A stretch of 64,000 bases of DNA from Lepas anatifera (Eukaryota; Arthropoda; Thecostraca; Lepadidae): the NCBI GenBank assembly GCA_034440635.1, contig JAOTON010001818.1:306001-370000 (forward strand), written 5' to 3'. Position numbers and translations under genes: made by a program. Shown here piece by piece: positions 46,029 to 59,559 of this stretch (position 1 is its first letter; every line of letters starts with the position of its first letter). The notes under the pieces are model-generated. The model did no database searches. It was not told the origin of the DNA and saw nothing but the letters and a program-made list of their open reading frames with translations.

Positions 46029-47808
46029 ACTGACTTCAGTGGCTGAGACACCCTGTTTTCGTGCGTCTTCCATTGCTCGCCGCCGTCCAACGCCAGGCAC
46101 AGACCTCCATTCGCCTATTTGGTCGTCTTCTCTCCAGACGGTGACCTCCCTTTGGCCAGCTTTGTTTCGCTATCTCCCGGTGTGACTTTTGAAACTCACT
46201 CACCTGCACCTTAAGGTATCCAAATCCCACCGGAATGACGCCTCTCTGAATGATTCAAAATGCTCCCCTCCCCCTCAGGTGCACTGAAAAGCGCTGAAAA
46301 GAACCACCGGAAAAAACATTTTTTTGAAGAATCCTATGCATTCTTTAAAACCCCCAAACCTGGACTGAATTACTATTAAATTCTTACCCAAGAGTATGCA
46401 TCATGTATCCTAGGATTGGCAAAAAATGTTTAGCACCTCTCACTTGCAATCCTCTCTTTTTGGTGCATACATGCTGCCTCTGGGATATATGCGATCGAAA
46501 TCTAAATCCCCCCGTTCCTACCGAAATCCTAGGTCCGTCACTGGGATTTCGAGTGAATAATTTGTCACAGTGAGCATGGCATTTATCAAATGAATTAGTG
46601 TTTTATAAAAAATATGTGCGCTTAATTTTGGAAACGCTTCCATAAAGGTAGGATTCAAGGCCGGACACGATACTTTCTGATCGTATATGTAGTTGTCTGT
46701 TACCTAGTGATAAAACCCTTAGTCTCCAGTCTTGCTCTCCAAATAAGGATTTAATCCTTTTAAATGACAGTATCTCCTTTGTCACTTTAGCCAAGACTCA
46801 GCATGGCTTGACCTAGAGCCGCTAGCCACCCGGTTGACTTTGCCAGAAAGGTGTGTCACGGATTTTTATGAACGTTATGCTCAGCTTCCTGATCAGTGGT
46901 TTCACTCAGCTAATAAGTGCACGAGGTATTTATGAGCTCGGCCGCAGCAAATTAAATCCGTTTTACGGCGGTCAGTGGAAGGATACGATCTCTGTGTGTA
47001 GACTTCATAAAAGAGCAGACATTTCCATTTGGAGGTGATGATAGCTCCATAATCTTATGTAAAGTCAGCTCAAAGCAATGGCCGCACCCACAATCTATGC
47101 ATTTGTCGTATCCTGAGCCGGCCCCTGCGCTGTCATATCAGACTGGATTAAATGCCTTAAAAGCAGGCACGGCAGCTGTCAGCGATAGCAGCCGCTGGGA
47201 TCTGAGATGGTCCTCCGTCCTGGCCGACTGCCGCAGCCTTCACATGATTTCATTCAAGCTGGATGCAGCCAGCCATGCAAACTTTGTTTTCGTGGGACTT
47301 GAAGCGCCTTAACATCGCCGGAAACACCAAATGGATTCATCAAGGTCAATCTAACACTTGCGTCATGTTTGTCCTCATTGAATCCCGGCGCACTGGGATT
47401 TCGACGGATCCGCTTACTCTGACTAGGTACGCTTTGGTTAGTGATATGAGGTTTCAACATTTTCAAATCGATTACCGATATGTTACCGATTTGTATTTAG
47501 CCCGGGCTATTGAAGAATCTTCCATCGGAATATAGGACCAAACAATCATCTTCGGTGAAAAACAATAAATGGAAAACCGACGGAAGCATATATGGCAAGA
47601 AAGCGCTATTTAAGTAAAGTATATTGAAGCATGTACTCTCTTTGTCGCATAGGCAGATTCAGGATTGCCGACCGGGGGAGGGACTCATGGTCGGGGGGGC
47701 GTCACCTGGACCAGAGGGTGCTCCCTCTGGGCGGCAAAACCTATTATGCGGGGGCCAAATCTGATCGTGGGGACATTCTTATCCGTTATCTAAATTTTAC
47801 TGGGAGAG

Positions 47809-47858
<50 letters not shown>

Positions 47859-49547
47859 TACATATATATTTGGCCACCAGAACATTTGCTCACCGTATAT
47901 TGAGCCTCTTTTGATTTTCAGCATAGTCATGAGAAAAGAAAGGCTGAGCTCAGCGGAATTTCACACATATGGACAAGAATATGTAATTTATCGATATTTA
48001 CCAAGCTTTTATCTATATTTTATATTTGACATACACAGCATCTCCACTATTCATGTGGCTATTCTGACGCCGGTCGTAATGAAGATGAGGGACATGTAAA
48101 TGACAAACTTAAGCAAAAACACACTGTAGGATAAGGATAAGGATAGGATGGTTGATGGGGAAGGACAAGGATTATCCTCGGGGAGGGTCGCCACAGGCGC
48201 CGCGCTCAACCCATGGAGTGAGGTAGTGGGACTTGATGAAGGGATCCGGTGAGAAAAAAACGGGGAAAACAACAAACAAACAAGGCGTGACTATGACGGT
48301 AATGATGAATTATTCTCGTTATTTGTCGACTGGTCCCTCTTTTTATTCTTCGCTTTTGTCTTCGTGATTCCTCGTCTTCGTTTCTCAGGTCTTAAAAGAT
48401 GATGATGTTGAATGTTCGGTTGATACATATTCTTGGAGACCTCTCCACATGCAAATCGTGTAAGCGCTCTCAAACTACAGTTGTTCCAATATGTGTGCTC
48501 CTTGGGTTTTTTTGTTTTCCTTTAAAATGTTGTCTTTAAGTCATACATCACTTTTTTCTGTGTTCCTCTATTAACGTTGCCTTCAAGTTGTATGCATCTT
48601 GAATCTTGTATTATAAGTTTAGTCTGGAAATTGTATAAACCGGTCTAGGCCTTCATCGTTAGCGAACCTTGGCAGTGGACAATATTTTCAGTTATCTTAA
48701 TCTTAATTTCAATCTATACTTATCTTATCTTATCAGTTATAATATCGTAAGCGATGTCTCCTCGGGTTTCCGATCCTGAGTTGAAGATTTCACAGCAAAC
48801 GCCGCTGATGATGTAGTCAACAAAGACACTGTACGTCAGCACTTGAATAACAAAATATGTTGGAAAAACAAGGCTCTTCATGGCGTTTACCGTATCGATA
48901 TTGAAATTTTTGCAGCCGATTGGTTTAGCGGCGGCTTCAAACCGCTAATTATCGGTCATTGTCGGTCTGGATTCGTCGGCAATAAATCCTTATCACACCA
49001 AGATGTTTCTTCAGTGAAGGATTGCAAGTTCCTTTGAATTGATATTTACCATTGAAAACCAGCCTGATTGGCCCATGTGGAGGTCAGTTTTGCAATCGGG
49101 GAAGGATTTAGGTCAACTTGGGGCTCCCTGAAATTATTAGATACAATTCGTTTAAAATTCCAAATACTTCAGGTGCCGAGGCCAATTTGCAAGTTGGTTT
49201 CCTTCGCTAGTCCTGAAAAGCTGCAGTAGGCGTGCTATAAGCAGCCTTTTCTCCTGTAGCATGTACGTTGTCGCTATTGTCTGGCTGCAGTTTTTCCTCC
49301 GAAAACCATGTTAAGATTCTGCTTAAAAGGAATGGAGCACTTTTCGAAATTCTAAAGAATTATGTTTTATGGACAAAATAGGTATGAAAATTAATAACCA
49401 AAATTTTTAGCCTTATATCGCTCAAAACAAAATATCGTCTTTTATATTTTTACCATGGAATGACCCCAGCATCGCACGTAATTACTAAGCTAAACTGGCG
49501 CGTGTGCTTGCAGTTGATGACATTGCGAAACCCATGCCATTCATTAC
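46029..49547. other. Stretch without recognisable gene
   Basis: No supported CDS. It contains a fragment resembling the GC-rich MITE end ('ataggcagattcaggattgcc', 47650-47670), a (TA)n run, and low-complexity AG/CT stretches. Confidence 0.4.
47811..47863. repeat. (TA)n microsatellite
   Basis: About 25 TA dinucleotides with two interruptions near the right end. Confidence 0.9.
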
Positions 49548-49908
49548 CTTTTTTTTATAAATTTTGTCCAAGTTGTTCCCAGTTCGACTGTTGGAGTCGG
49601 AGTCTCACTAAAGTCATCAAGGGACTTGTCACGGAAACCCCGACCCCACCACCCGAACGAGCAACTCCCACAATGAAGGGATGCTTTAGAAACCAAAGTT
49701 TAACGTCTCACAAAGCACAGGGACGGCTGCCCCGCTCAGGCCACCCTCTCACCAGTCAGTTGCCATCCGACCTGTATGTCGAGTACATTTTTGAGCGCCG
49801 GAGCGTCTCAGGTGAACCGATCCCAAGCCTGGAAATGCACTGCCAATGCATGCTTCTGAGCAGCGGGCCGGAGCCCATCGCTCCACCAACTGAGCTACCG
49901 GGGCGGCA
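49548..49908 (-). mobile_element. tRNA-derived SINE, copy 2
   Basis: This is the reverse-oriented counterpart of 4405-4762 over its whole length, including the A-box head (complement at about 49890) and the 'aaatttataaaaaaaa' tail. It differs by scattered substitutions, so the two insertions are not recent duplicates of one another. Confidence 0.75.
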
Positions 49909-50128
49909 TTTACCATGTAACATGCTCTCCCAGATTTAGAGGGATCCCAACGTGATTTGAATCAATGTGTACAGGGCCCAAGGGCCGTTTATTTCGGGCT
50001 TCAAAGTGTGCGGAAATTTGATATAGAGAACATTAGGTGAAATGCAATATCCCAATGTTGGTTTCTCGACACGCTCTACAACAATGCTACGTCAGTTCAA
50101 AGCGCTTTGTAAGGGTTGGATACTCACC

Positions 50129-51178
50129 TTAACCCTCGCCCCACCGGGGGCCATCGATGGCCCCCTAAGGTTTTTTCCGGGATAGAAGAAAAACGACGAG
50201 GCGCAGCACCGCGGTTGAGGGCTCTACCTCTCACTGCATCATTTTCCCATCATCCCTGAAATTTTTTACTCCGGGTCACCCAAGGTCAGGTCACCAGACC
50301 AGGTGTCCTCACTTCAACCGCAAGGTCAAGGTCACCTCACTTCAACTTTAGAGCTCTGTAAGAGCTACATTTCAAAGTCGATCAATTTGAAACTTCCTAC
50401 ACTTCATCACCCCTCCAGGGTCTACAAGGTGTATATCCGGGATTTTTCGATTTCGTGTCCTGAGGTCAGGTCACGAGGCGACCTCTCCCATTGGAAAAGC
50501 ATGGGGAAAACCTGTTTCATGATATAAAAGCCACAAAAATGATTGCAAATACTCAGACTGCTCAGAACAGCGTTTTTGGACACCCTTTCACGGATCCCAG
50601 GGGTTATATTTACCCTTTGACTTTTCCAAGGTCATCCAAGGTCACCAGAGGTCAAAAACAGTATTTTGACAATAACTTTTGACCTAATTAAGCTAGTGCG
50701 GTGAAACAAATACCATCGTGTTTGTCTTGTCACTGGCTTTTATTTGATATACGGAAAGGTCACTTTTTGACCTTTCGTGACCTCAGGTCATATTAGGTCA
50801 CGAGGTGACCTCTGGAGGTCAAACCACTGGCGGGAGGTCTTTACGTTTCACATAGCGGAAAAAGTACTGGCAATTTCCTATCAAATTTACTTTACCAGGC
50901 CTCAATAGCTCTAATGACATAGGAGTTATGACCAGTTTGCTTAATCATTGCATATTTGAGTGAAAATAGCCGATCTTGACCTAATTTGACCTCTGGAGGT
51001 CAAACCATTGACCTGAGCACTAAAACATGCGAGGTAATGTCTTACTGAATTCACGCGAGCTTTCTATTGCACTTTGCAGATTTGCGCTAACGCCCATATT
51101 TTCGGAGTTAGAGAGGGGCCATCGATGGCCCCCGGTGGGGCGAAGGTGGCGCCGGACCCCCGGTGGGGCGCGGGTTAA
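50129..51178. mobile_element. TTAA-flanked MITE, family 1, copy b
   Basis: The element (50133-51174, 1042 bp) lies between two TTAA copies, inverted relative to 15086-16106 and closely similar to it. It has CCCTCGCCCCACCGG-type ends and many AGGTCA sites, including a triple at 50629-50654. No ORF of note. Confidence 0.85.
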
Positions 51179-51878
51179 TCTTTTAGGACATAGGAAGACA
51201 ACAGTGCCCTTTCCATGTTAGTCGAACGGACTTCTCTGAGAAAAAATAGTTTTGCCCTGAAAGAGTAAAAGAAATGAATAAATAAAACTTGCTTTTTATC
51301 TTACTAAATTTTTACGCAGCAATCTGTATATTTGTTCTGATATGCAAAATGCAATTTGCGCAGAATTTGGGTCCTTGGTTGAATTGTGGTTTAGGTGGCT
51401 CATAATGCTTTCTAGCTCAGGAAAACTTCACACCATACCATGATGCACCTTGCCGTACCTGGTACGATTGCACAAGCTCTCGAGCCAATGAGGTGATCGT
51501 GTGAAAATGTTCATTTTTTAGATCAGAACTGGTTTCCATAAGATCAATGACAACAATATCGTGGTATTTTTATGCAGGTACTTGTGCTGTGTCCCGTTTA
51601 GCAGACCAGTTTGGTGATTTGTCGTGCCTGAAATATTCCTTACATTAAATTTCTTTTTCTTATGAAGTCATGCTGAGGTGTTTCATATTTCTAGTTGGGG
51701 ACCTTATCCGGGCAAAATAGAGCATGACGTGTCTGCCCAGCCTCCGTCCGGTCGTTATCATTGAACAATAAACGCATGGGTGGAGATTCGGGGGAGGGTT
51801 GAGTGGGGTTGAGGCAGAACTCCCCGGATTTTGGATCTCCCATAGGCTTAATATAGCGCTTGCATTATCGTACCAGCG

Positions 51879-52878
51879 TTAACACGCACCCCGCTGGGGG
51901 GGGGTGAAATTCGCTCCTCCCTCCTGGTTTTCCCAGATAACGCAAAAACAAAGAAACGCATAACAACAAAACCTACAGGACCTTATCCTTGATCAATTTT
52001 ACGCATCCGACAAAATTTTTTAGGTCAGGTCATGTCAGGTCAAGGAGCTATCCAAGGTCAAGCGACCAGACCTCAAAATCTAAAATCACGGGTTTGAAGC
52101 GGCGCCTAAGGAACATCAGCCAACCGATCAGTTTGAAACTTTTGCAATATGATGAGGTCATTAGGGTCTAGGTACAAATCAGCTGTCTTGGAATTTTTAT
52201 ATTGTTGACCTGAAGTCGAGTAAATTTTTTTGGTCACCACATTATAAGTCTACGGTGAAAAATAGAAAGGGCTCGTTTTCAGTAAATGCTCGATAGATAA
52301 AGCTGAAAATCCTCAAAACGTGTATTCTTACTACGATCTTGACCATGAAGTGGAGTTTTTGACCATCTGACCTTTCAAAGGTCATGTCAGGTCACAGGAG
52401 CATACAGTGATTGGTTTGCCAATAACATCTCACTGAAGGGAAATAAAGCTCCTATTTTGCTTCCATTGCGCTTATATTGTCACGGGGAGTCGATTGATAA
52501 GCAACATGACCATGTCAGGTCACCCTGTGACCCTGGCCTAGCTCGATGTCAGGCCATTTTCACAATTTGACCTAGCAATATCCTATTATACATCATTCGA
52601 TTTGCTGCGATGAGAGGAACCCAATGATGAACATATATTTGCTTTATTTCCGCTGAGTAAAAATCTAGAGGGGGAACGTAAAGTGCCTCGTAGTCAGCTT
52701 ATGGAAGCTTCTTTGACCTATGCTGACCTCGATATTGACCTGAAATAAAAATACTTCCTATAATTTCTGTTTGTCTTTTCAAGAGCTTCTGAACGCCTTC
52801 CATAATTTTTATTTAGCTTTCCTGGGAAATGAGATACGGAGGGGCGAAATACGCCCCCCTCAGCGGGGTGCGTGCTAA
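51879..52878. mobile_element. TTAA-flanked MITE, family 2, copy a
   Basis: The left boundary is TTAA followed by CACGCACCCCGCTGGGGG; the right boundary is its complement followed by CTAA (TTAA with one change). The interior is AGGTCA-rich. It is homologous to 60324-61333 through most of its length. Confidence 0.8.
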
Positions 52879-52920
52879 CCCATCCAGGACCCCCTGGATC
52901 GAGAAGAGATCTCCAGCCCT

Positions 52921-53035
52921 AAATGAAAGGGCGAAAGGTAAAGCTTATCGTTAGACATTACCCATTGTGTTCTTTGCTGAAAGCATTGATGAAAACTATC
53001 AATCATCATGTATTACAAGCACTTCCATTCATCAA
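52921..53035. repeat. Repeat, inverted partner at 55725-55840
   Basis: The block around 'aaggtaaagcttatcgttagacattacccattgtg' recurs inverted at 55725-55840 with modest divergence. A further direct match ('gttgctgacaggaattgactt') links 53195-53225 and 56205-56230. The element type is unknown. Confidence 0.6.
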
Positions 53036-53944
53036 AACTCCTTTTCAAATGTTGTTATGAGTATGGGATGACTGAACACTATGGAACGATACTGTTGGGG
53101 TGGTGATAGTAAGAGGGCAAAGGAAGGTGGAATATTACCTGGAGGGGTCACCGCTGCCACAAGGGGCCACTCCCTCAGGTAAGCACGGCGAGTTAACCCA
53201 TAGCGTTGCTGACAGGAATTGACTTCCAAGTGCGCTCTGTCCTCTGTGTCTATAATATAACACTAACAGGAGAAGATTAAGAGCTTTGAGTCCTACATAG
53301 TGTCATTTTTCCGATTTGGTTGGTTTTCACATTTTCTGAAAATAATTGAAAAATTTGTCCCTGGGATATTTCGAAAATTTTTCCGATTTACAGTCGTTCA
53401 TTTTTTCACAGGTTTGGGCTGGATAATTGGTATGGTGGGCGTGGTTCATCGGCGATAAGCGTGGTTCATCGGCGGGTGGGAATGAAAACTCAGTCGTTAA
53501 TTGGTTTGAACCAGTGAATACCTAATGAAAACCAAATCAAGAAAGGTCAAAGGCTTTGGTGTAGAGTATGCATATGCACATGCTTCATCAGTAACTGTAC
53601 CTGTAACTAAATTACTTTACACATCGGTAACTATACCCGTTCCAAATAGGTTAATGTATTTGCTGAGTGCGGTGATTATCTGAAAGCATCGATAACCGCA
53701 TGTGCGTGGGACCGTTAACTGCATGTGTGGGATAGTTCACTGTGATCATTTATTATTACCCTGGGAGACATAAATGCGACCATTGAAAGATTAAGGCAAC
53801 TGTCCCTGTCAGCAGCTTATCATAGCGTCAATCAATCGCGTAACTAGGCATCCCGAGCTAAAACAAAGCCACCTGAGACAGGCTTCTTAAATTGCATAAC
53901 AAGGAAGTGGTTTTGCACACATCTGATAAGCTAATAAAAATTTT

Positions 53945-54650
53945 GATAAGGTGTAGACTGGCCTGTCTCCTCGAATCCGGCTGTAAAAAAACATTTAGAC
54001 TTCATGTTCGGGCACAGTCCTTCATCAGAATCGTGTAGGTAATGTCACAAATTTTCAGTCATAGTGTAGCTAGAGCTCGAATTGAGCTTCATACAAATGC
54101 CTTTTAGAATGAATTCTTTAAAAAAATTGGTTGTCTTGATAATAACGATCTTGGTACCTCTAGCCTGACGAATATGTCCACAACACAACAAAACTAGCCC
54201 AGTAGTTGGGTGACAGAATTTTCTTTTGTTTTAGCCAATTACTAGCTTTTCATTAATGATGAAAAATTCTCTGATGTATATTAATCGGTTATTTGTATAT
54301 TTCTGACGTTTTTTCGTTGCTGACTGCAGCTTAAATGCTGACAATAACCACTAATTTAGTACTAGCACATGTGATACTAGATCGGTACAATGACAGGAAA
54401 CTTTCCCATTTAATTCAGCCTGATGCTATCTTTTATTATATATGCCGCGCCCGAATTATTTAATCAAGATTGTACTTAGTGGTCAGGGTCAAATTATCCC
54501 TAAACTCAATGCATTGCATAAAATTAGTTGATATGGTTTATCATTGCTAAACGCTTTTTCCAGCCTGTACCGCCGGCCCAACGTTAAGAGTCGAACGTTA
54601 AACGTTTTTTACATCAGGATTCGAGGAGACAGGTCAGTCTACACCTTATC
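53945..54650. mobile_element. 706-bp TIR element
   Basis: The left end GATAAGGTGTAGACTGGCCT and about 25 following bases are inverted at the right end (CTACACCTTATC ending 54650). The TIR is nearly 50 bp with few mismatches. The interior is AT-rich and non-coding. No clear target duplication, so the superfamily is undetermined. Confidence 0.75.
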
Positions 54651-57014
54651 AACTTATGATCATGCTCCTCGCCGCAGCACTTCAAAACCTGTCAACGTAA
54701 TAAAAAAATGTTATTAAACCTGAATGAAGCTCTCTGACACCTTGCATATTAAATGTCTCCGTAATATTTCGTTTTTTACAGCATTTAGCTTCCGTCACGT
54801 TTCATCCGGTGAGCTCTAAAAAAGAACATGTGTTTGAAAAAAATAAAGTGTGTTTGATTTAGTAGAGAGACCTGACTAACCAAGAGACTCAGAGCAAACA
54901 CATCGGTATGTTAAGTTCTGTCGAAACGCTATCAAAGTAGTGATAAATCGAGGATGTTTCTGTTTGAAAAAGAAAAGTGGCGCCATTCTATGCGAAAATT
55001 GGCCTTCAGTCGCACGTAGTGGTGACAGCCAGCCTTTGTGCAAATGTTTGCTCCTCCCGGGGAATGATTCATCATTCGTTACCAGGACCAATAGAAATAA
55101 AAGAGAATGTAGGGAAATGCTGACACAGTAGATAAGCTATAAACCGAAAATGATAACTTTTGAATAAATTATTTAAATAGTGTGTGCGCTGAAAACCGTC
55201 CTTGCGTTATTTTCGTTTGACTGGTTCAGAAAAAGACTCAGCACAATCAGTAGCATTGGCGGATCATGTGCCGTTTCTGAGCTGGAAGGGAATACCGTTT
55301 TTTGCTTCCTATCCCTCTGGCTTTGAGCCAGTGAAATTAATCATACCCGCCCACGGGCACCACTGTACGGAGTTTTGCGTCGCACCCTACCAGCACCGGT
55401 GCGTGTTCGACCTTGAAGGTGTAACCTTTGACTTCTCCCCCACTGTTGTCCGCCGCTTTCGCGCCAGCCAAGGCCTCCCGGATTCCCGTCTACCCGGTAA
55501 CAAAAGACAGTGATAAGTTGATACTTCGTAATGCCAGGTGCGCGATTTAGAAGCGGTGAATCTTCTGGCCGTGACTGCGGGTAATCTTCATTTCACTTTG
55601 CACGGCCCGGAAGCTTTGCTAATAGTGCAAATCGATCACTTGGATACTTGAAATGTACAGATTTCTTTCCATAGTCTTCACTCACCTCATCTTCATAACA
55701 ACAACACTTGAAAAGGCATTGTGGAACAATGGAATTGAAGTGCTTGCAATAAGTGATAAATTATAGTTATCAATAATGCTTTCAGTAAAGAGCACAATGG
55801 GTAATGTCCAACGATAAGCTTTACCTTTCGCTCTTTCATTGTTCACTGGTAACGGTCCGATGTGTAAAGTTATCCCTATGTATATAGCTAAACCCGTTGA
55901 AGCTTGAAGCGTTAAAAGCTTACTTAGTATGTATGTATCCACATCTGAGACAGGCTGGTCAGCCTTTCCTGTCTACATAAGGCAAAGATTGGTGTTAGTT
56001 TCCCCTGCTGCATTGAGGACTGCAGCGACGACGCATACAGACATGTTTGCTCTCAGGCCTGCGTGATATGGTTTCAGCACTCATAATGTTTGGTTTCTAT
56101 GTCTCGGCACGGATGATGCGGCTGCCCTTTGACGCTTGAGGCACCGAGAGGTCAGATGGCCCTGACCTTTAATGTCCCGGCGAGTTAACCATTGACCCTA
56201 TGATGTTGCTGACAGGAATTGACTTTGAAATGCCCTCTGTCCACCTTCGGCTCTCTGCAAGCTCTTAGACTTACGGCCGGCGCCACTATCTACTTTCTGT
56301 TTCCATCCAGGAAGTATTGCGCTTGATCTGATAGAATGCCAGATCTGATAGAATGCCCGTGCACACTAAAGTAGCGAGCTTGTGGTCTTGTTTCGAACCT
56401 TATGTGGATCCAATGCAATTTCTAAGATATTGATGAAAGAAAATACCCGAATAGACCAAATTTAGTCGGCGTGATTTCGGAACAGTCCTTCCACCTGCTT
56501 CATTTCCAGTAGTCTCGCTTCCACTCATAATAATATGAGGTAAATTAACTTCATTCTCCTAAATCGGCTTGTGACGGTAGACAGTCTGCTGTCCGCCGGA
56601 GATCAGTGAACCAGTGGTCACGCGCAGCGGACAAGTGCGGTGGCCTGTGCATTGGGCTGGATTTTTGACGGTTAGTCACGTTTCTGCACCCACACAGTGG
56701 TGACCTAAGCACTACATTCAGCTGTGTTTCCTCCACTAGAGTAGCTTTCTAAGGCGAAATGCTGCGGTAGCTCATCCTTCCAGTGGCCACCGTTAAGTAG
56801 CTGGTCGTGCCGCACCCTGCTAATCTGAGCAATAAAATTTGCACCCGCGTGGTGTATTGCCGAAAGAAGGCATCAGAGCAACCACATGCAGATAGTATGA
56901 GATTCTATAGAGATCCATGGTTGGAAAAGGCCGTGGGACCAACTGCTGAGGTAATATGGCATTGCCAACTCTCACTCTGTTGGAAGGATTTATTGGGGAT
57001 CCTGAAGCCCCTAC
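54651..57014. other. Stretch without recognisable gene
   Basis: The 103-codon frame at 55202-55513 is relatively GC-rich but has no domain I know, no splice-site context and no homologue elsewhere in the window. It could be an exon fragment or chance. Confidence 0.35.
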
Positions 57015-57019
57015 TCAAT

Positions 57020-57088
57020 ATTCCCGCCGGGGATTTGAACCCGGGTCAGCGGTGTGAAGCCCAACTTGCTACCACTGTGCTACCGCGT
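57020..57088 (-). tRNA. Degenerate tRNA-like sequence
   Basis: On the minus strand, GCGGTAGCACAGTGGTAGCA resembles an A box and GGGTTCAAATCCC is a B box at normal distance. The acceptor and anticodon stems pair poorly (loop CTTCACA), so this is most likely a tRNA pseudogene or SINE head. Confidence 0.35.
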
Positions 57089-58379
57089 TCGTTATTCTAG
57101 AAGGCATTGTTGATAGGTTGCAATTTGCTGCCCTGTGTGTTACAAGCGTTACCAGTAAGCTACTCGGATTATGTCGCGTGTCCCTATATCTTGGTTGTAA
57201 GCATCGTACCGTGTTTGTCCCAGACAGTTGATGTGCCGTTTAGGGTTTCATCACAGTGCACCGTCCACCAACCTCTCACAGCGCCTCCAACTCTGTCAGA
57301 TGGGTACACAGGTGACCAGCGTGGCTTTTAAAACCACAGCTACATACCAAGAGTTCATTTTTCACAGGACTGCCCGGCCAGACTATTGCACATTATTTTT
57401 ATATTATCTCACCCTATGAGTGCTGCTTGTTTCCCATCCAGTTGAGGTTGTCAGAGCCGTTGGACAACCGGACTTCGTGATGCACCAGTGGAGTATTCTC
57501 TTTTGCACAGCTGCCTCAATATCTGATAACAGATATGGAGTCCGTTCATGCGATAAGACCGTTTCCCGGAGCCTTGACCTGTCTCCGATATTTGCGCTGT
57601 CATCCATCGCATATCGGAAATTGGAATTTGAGAGGCCCTGCCGACGTACGCGGCGGCGCTGTGAACGTGACTGCTCCATTGTTAGCTTGCTTCCATTTGC
57701 ATAATCTTTGAGGCGGGAGTATGCGAAGTGGACAGGCCCAGTGTCCTTACTTAGGTGCATAAAGATGAGTCCTTTTGGCGCTGACTAGGTAGTGAAAACT
57801 GTTGGCCTCCCTGCTCCTTAATATTTCAGCGCTACCCCGCCGCTGCCCAAAGTCACCGGATCAGCTGAATGTTGTACCAAAGGCCACTCCTGTCTTCTTG
57901 AAGCGTCATGGGGCTAGGACATGAGCCTGAAGCTCACAAGGACGATTAATCTCTGTCAGTCTGTCATAAAAACTCGTCACTAATAACCAGCATTGGCAGA
58001 CTGAGGTATTTAATGACTCATTGACCCTCTGCAAAGCTAACAAACGTCAAGCAATTTACGGGCGGCGCTTTGAAAGTCAATTTCCATGCACAATATTACC
58101 GTACATCTGTTTAAACATTTGATCAGGTAAATCAGCACAACCTATCACTCCCTGCAACTATGACATTTTCTAAATGACTGAATGTATAGCTATGCTTTCT
58201 GTTAAGGTAATGCATTTGAAGTAAAGCTAGCTTACTGTGTAGTTAAATTGGCTCTGTTTTCTGACACTCATAGCCTTCCTCCTCAAAATGGGACAGGCCA
58301 TTTAAGCACGTGGTAAATCCACTAAATTCCAATTGTATCTATATGGAAAGAAAGGTGGCAAAACGCAATGAAGAGGTTT
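57089..58379. other. Stretch without recognisable gene
   Basis: Open frames of 90-120 codons on both strands overlap each other at 57404-57760, and none shows a domain. No repeat signature stands out. Confidence 0.35.
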
Positions 58380-58595
58380 CAGAATGATACAGGTAAAGGA
58401 ACACACTGACAAGTTGGATATTAAATATATATATTCAAAAGCAAGCACACGGACGCGTTTCGTAACTTCTTCAGCGTGTGTTCGTAACCCTTCAAACACA
58501 CGCTGAAGAAGTTACGAAACGCGTCCGTGTGCTTGCTTTTGAATATATATTTAATATCCAACTTGTCAGTGTGTTCCTTTACCTGTATCGTTCTG
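58380..58595. repeat. Near-perfect long palindrome (foldback)
   Basis: The arms 58380-58482 and 58495-58595 are about 101-103 bp and pair almost without mismatch around a 12-base centre. The arms contain 'aaacgcgtccgtgtgcttgc' and an (AT)n tract. A transcript would form a long hairpin. Confidence 0.9.
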
Positions 58596-59559
58596 TCAAA
58601 TGGATCCTCAAGGTTTCAGAATGTTGAACAATATCTACCCGTGTGATTAGTTTCAAGGTCAAGGTCACTAAGAACTGAACTTGTTTCAAAAAGGAAACTT
58701 AAAATTGCGGCAGTCTATTTTGATTTGATTTATTTTATTGTCTTAGCTTATATTGAAAACTATACTATTCTACGGTGACTACCACGCATGGGCACTGCTG
58801 GAACGCGATTCAAACAGCGCGGCATGAGAAATATTGGCCGCTTCCCGAGCCCCGGGACCCTGGCCGACACTACTGTTCCGTGGAGGTGCACAATTGTATA
58901 CTAGCAGCATTTTATCGTGACACCAAGATGCTGAAAGATAGGATTATGTACTCTCCCTAGGGAGCTTTGTTGACTTGCTGAGAGCTTTAGGCACCGTAAT
59001 TTGATGGGCCGGGCTTATTTTTATCTCCGATTGTGGTGATACCAGCAAGTTAAGTGGATCCGATAAGCTCACAGATCCTCATCTGTACGCTGCATTCTGT
59101 GTATTTTCATTGTAAATTTGCGATGTGAATCTTGCGAAGGACAAATGTTGTGGTCTGACTAAAACCCGTGCACAACCGATACGTGCAATCGTGCTAGGTG
59201 CAGCCAGACATCTTTTCACAAGTCAAATCCAGTTATTACGCGTGGCCAGCGCAGCCGGAAATGCCTTTTCACCTGGTTTATTGAGGCGTCTCCAACAGCT
59301 CCCAGTCTTGTATTCGATTGCCAGGGATGGTCTAACCGGAAAGGTAATATACTGGCATTGCGCTCGAGTACGTTTCCAAGATTTTCAGTCCGACCTTTCG
59401 AAGAATTTTCCTGAAATATCCAATGAATAATGGTCATTCCAAAGATCCAATGGTATACTGAAACACATGCCGCTGATATGCATGGATTTCAAAAGCAAGG
59501 CAGATGCCCCTCCCCCCCACACGCATTCAGGCATTTAATTTGGGTTGTTGTCCTGGATA
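58596..59559. other. Stretch without recognisable gene
   Basis: No supported ORF, and no terminal repeats noticed. The 101-codon frame at 59125-59430 is overlapped by an antisense frame and has no recognised domain. Confidence 0.35.

Noticed and set aside
46036..46230. Arg-rich 64-codon minus-strand ORF as an extension of the LINE
   Set aside because: It does not match endonuclease motifs and lies beyond the MITE that truncates the LINE.
55202..55513. 103-codon ORF as a possible gene
   Set aside because: No recognised domain and no splice or promoter context. It may be chance; kept only as a remark.
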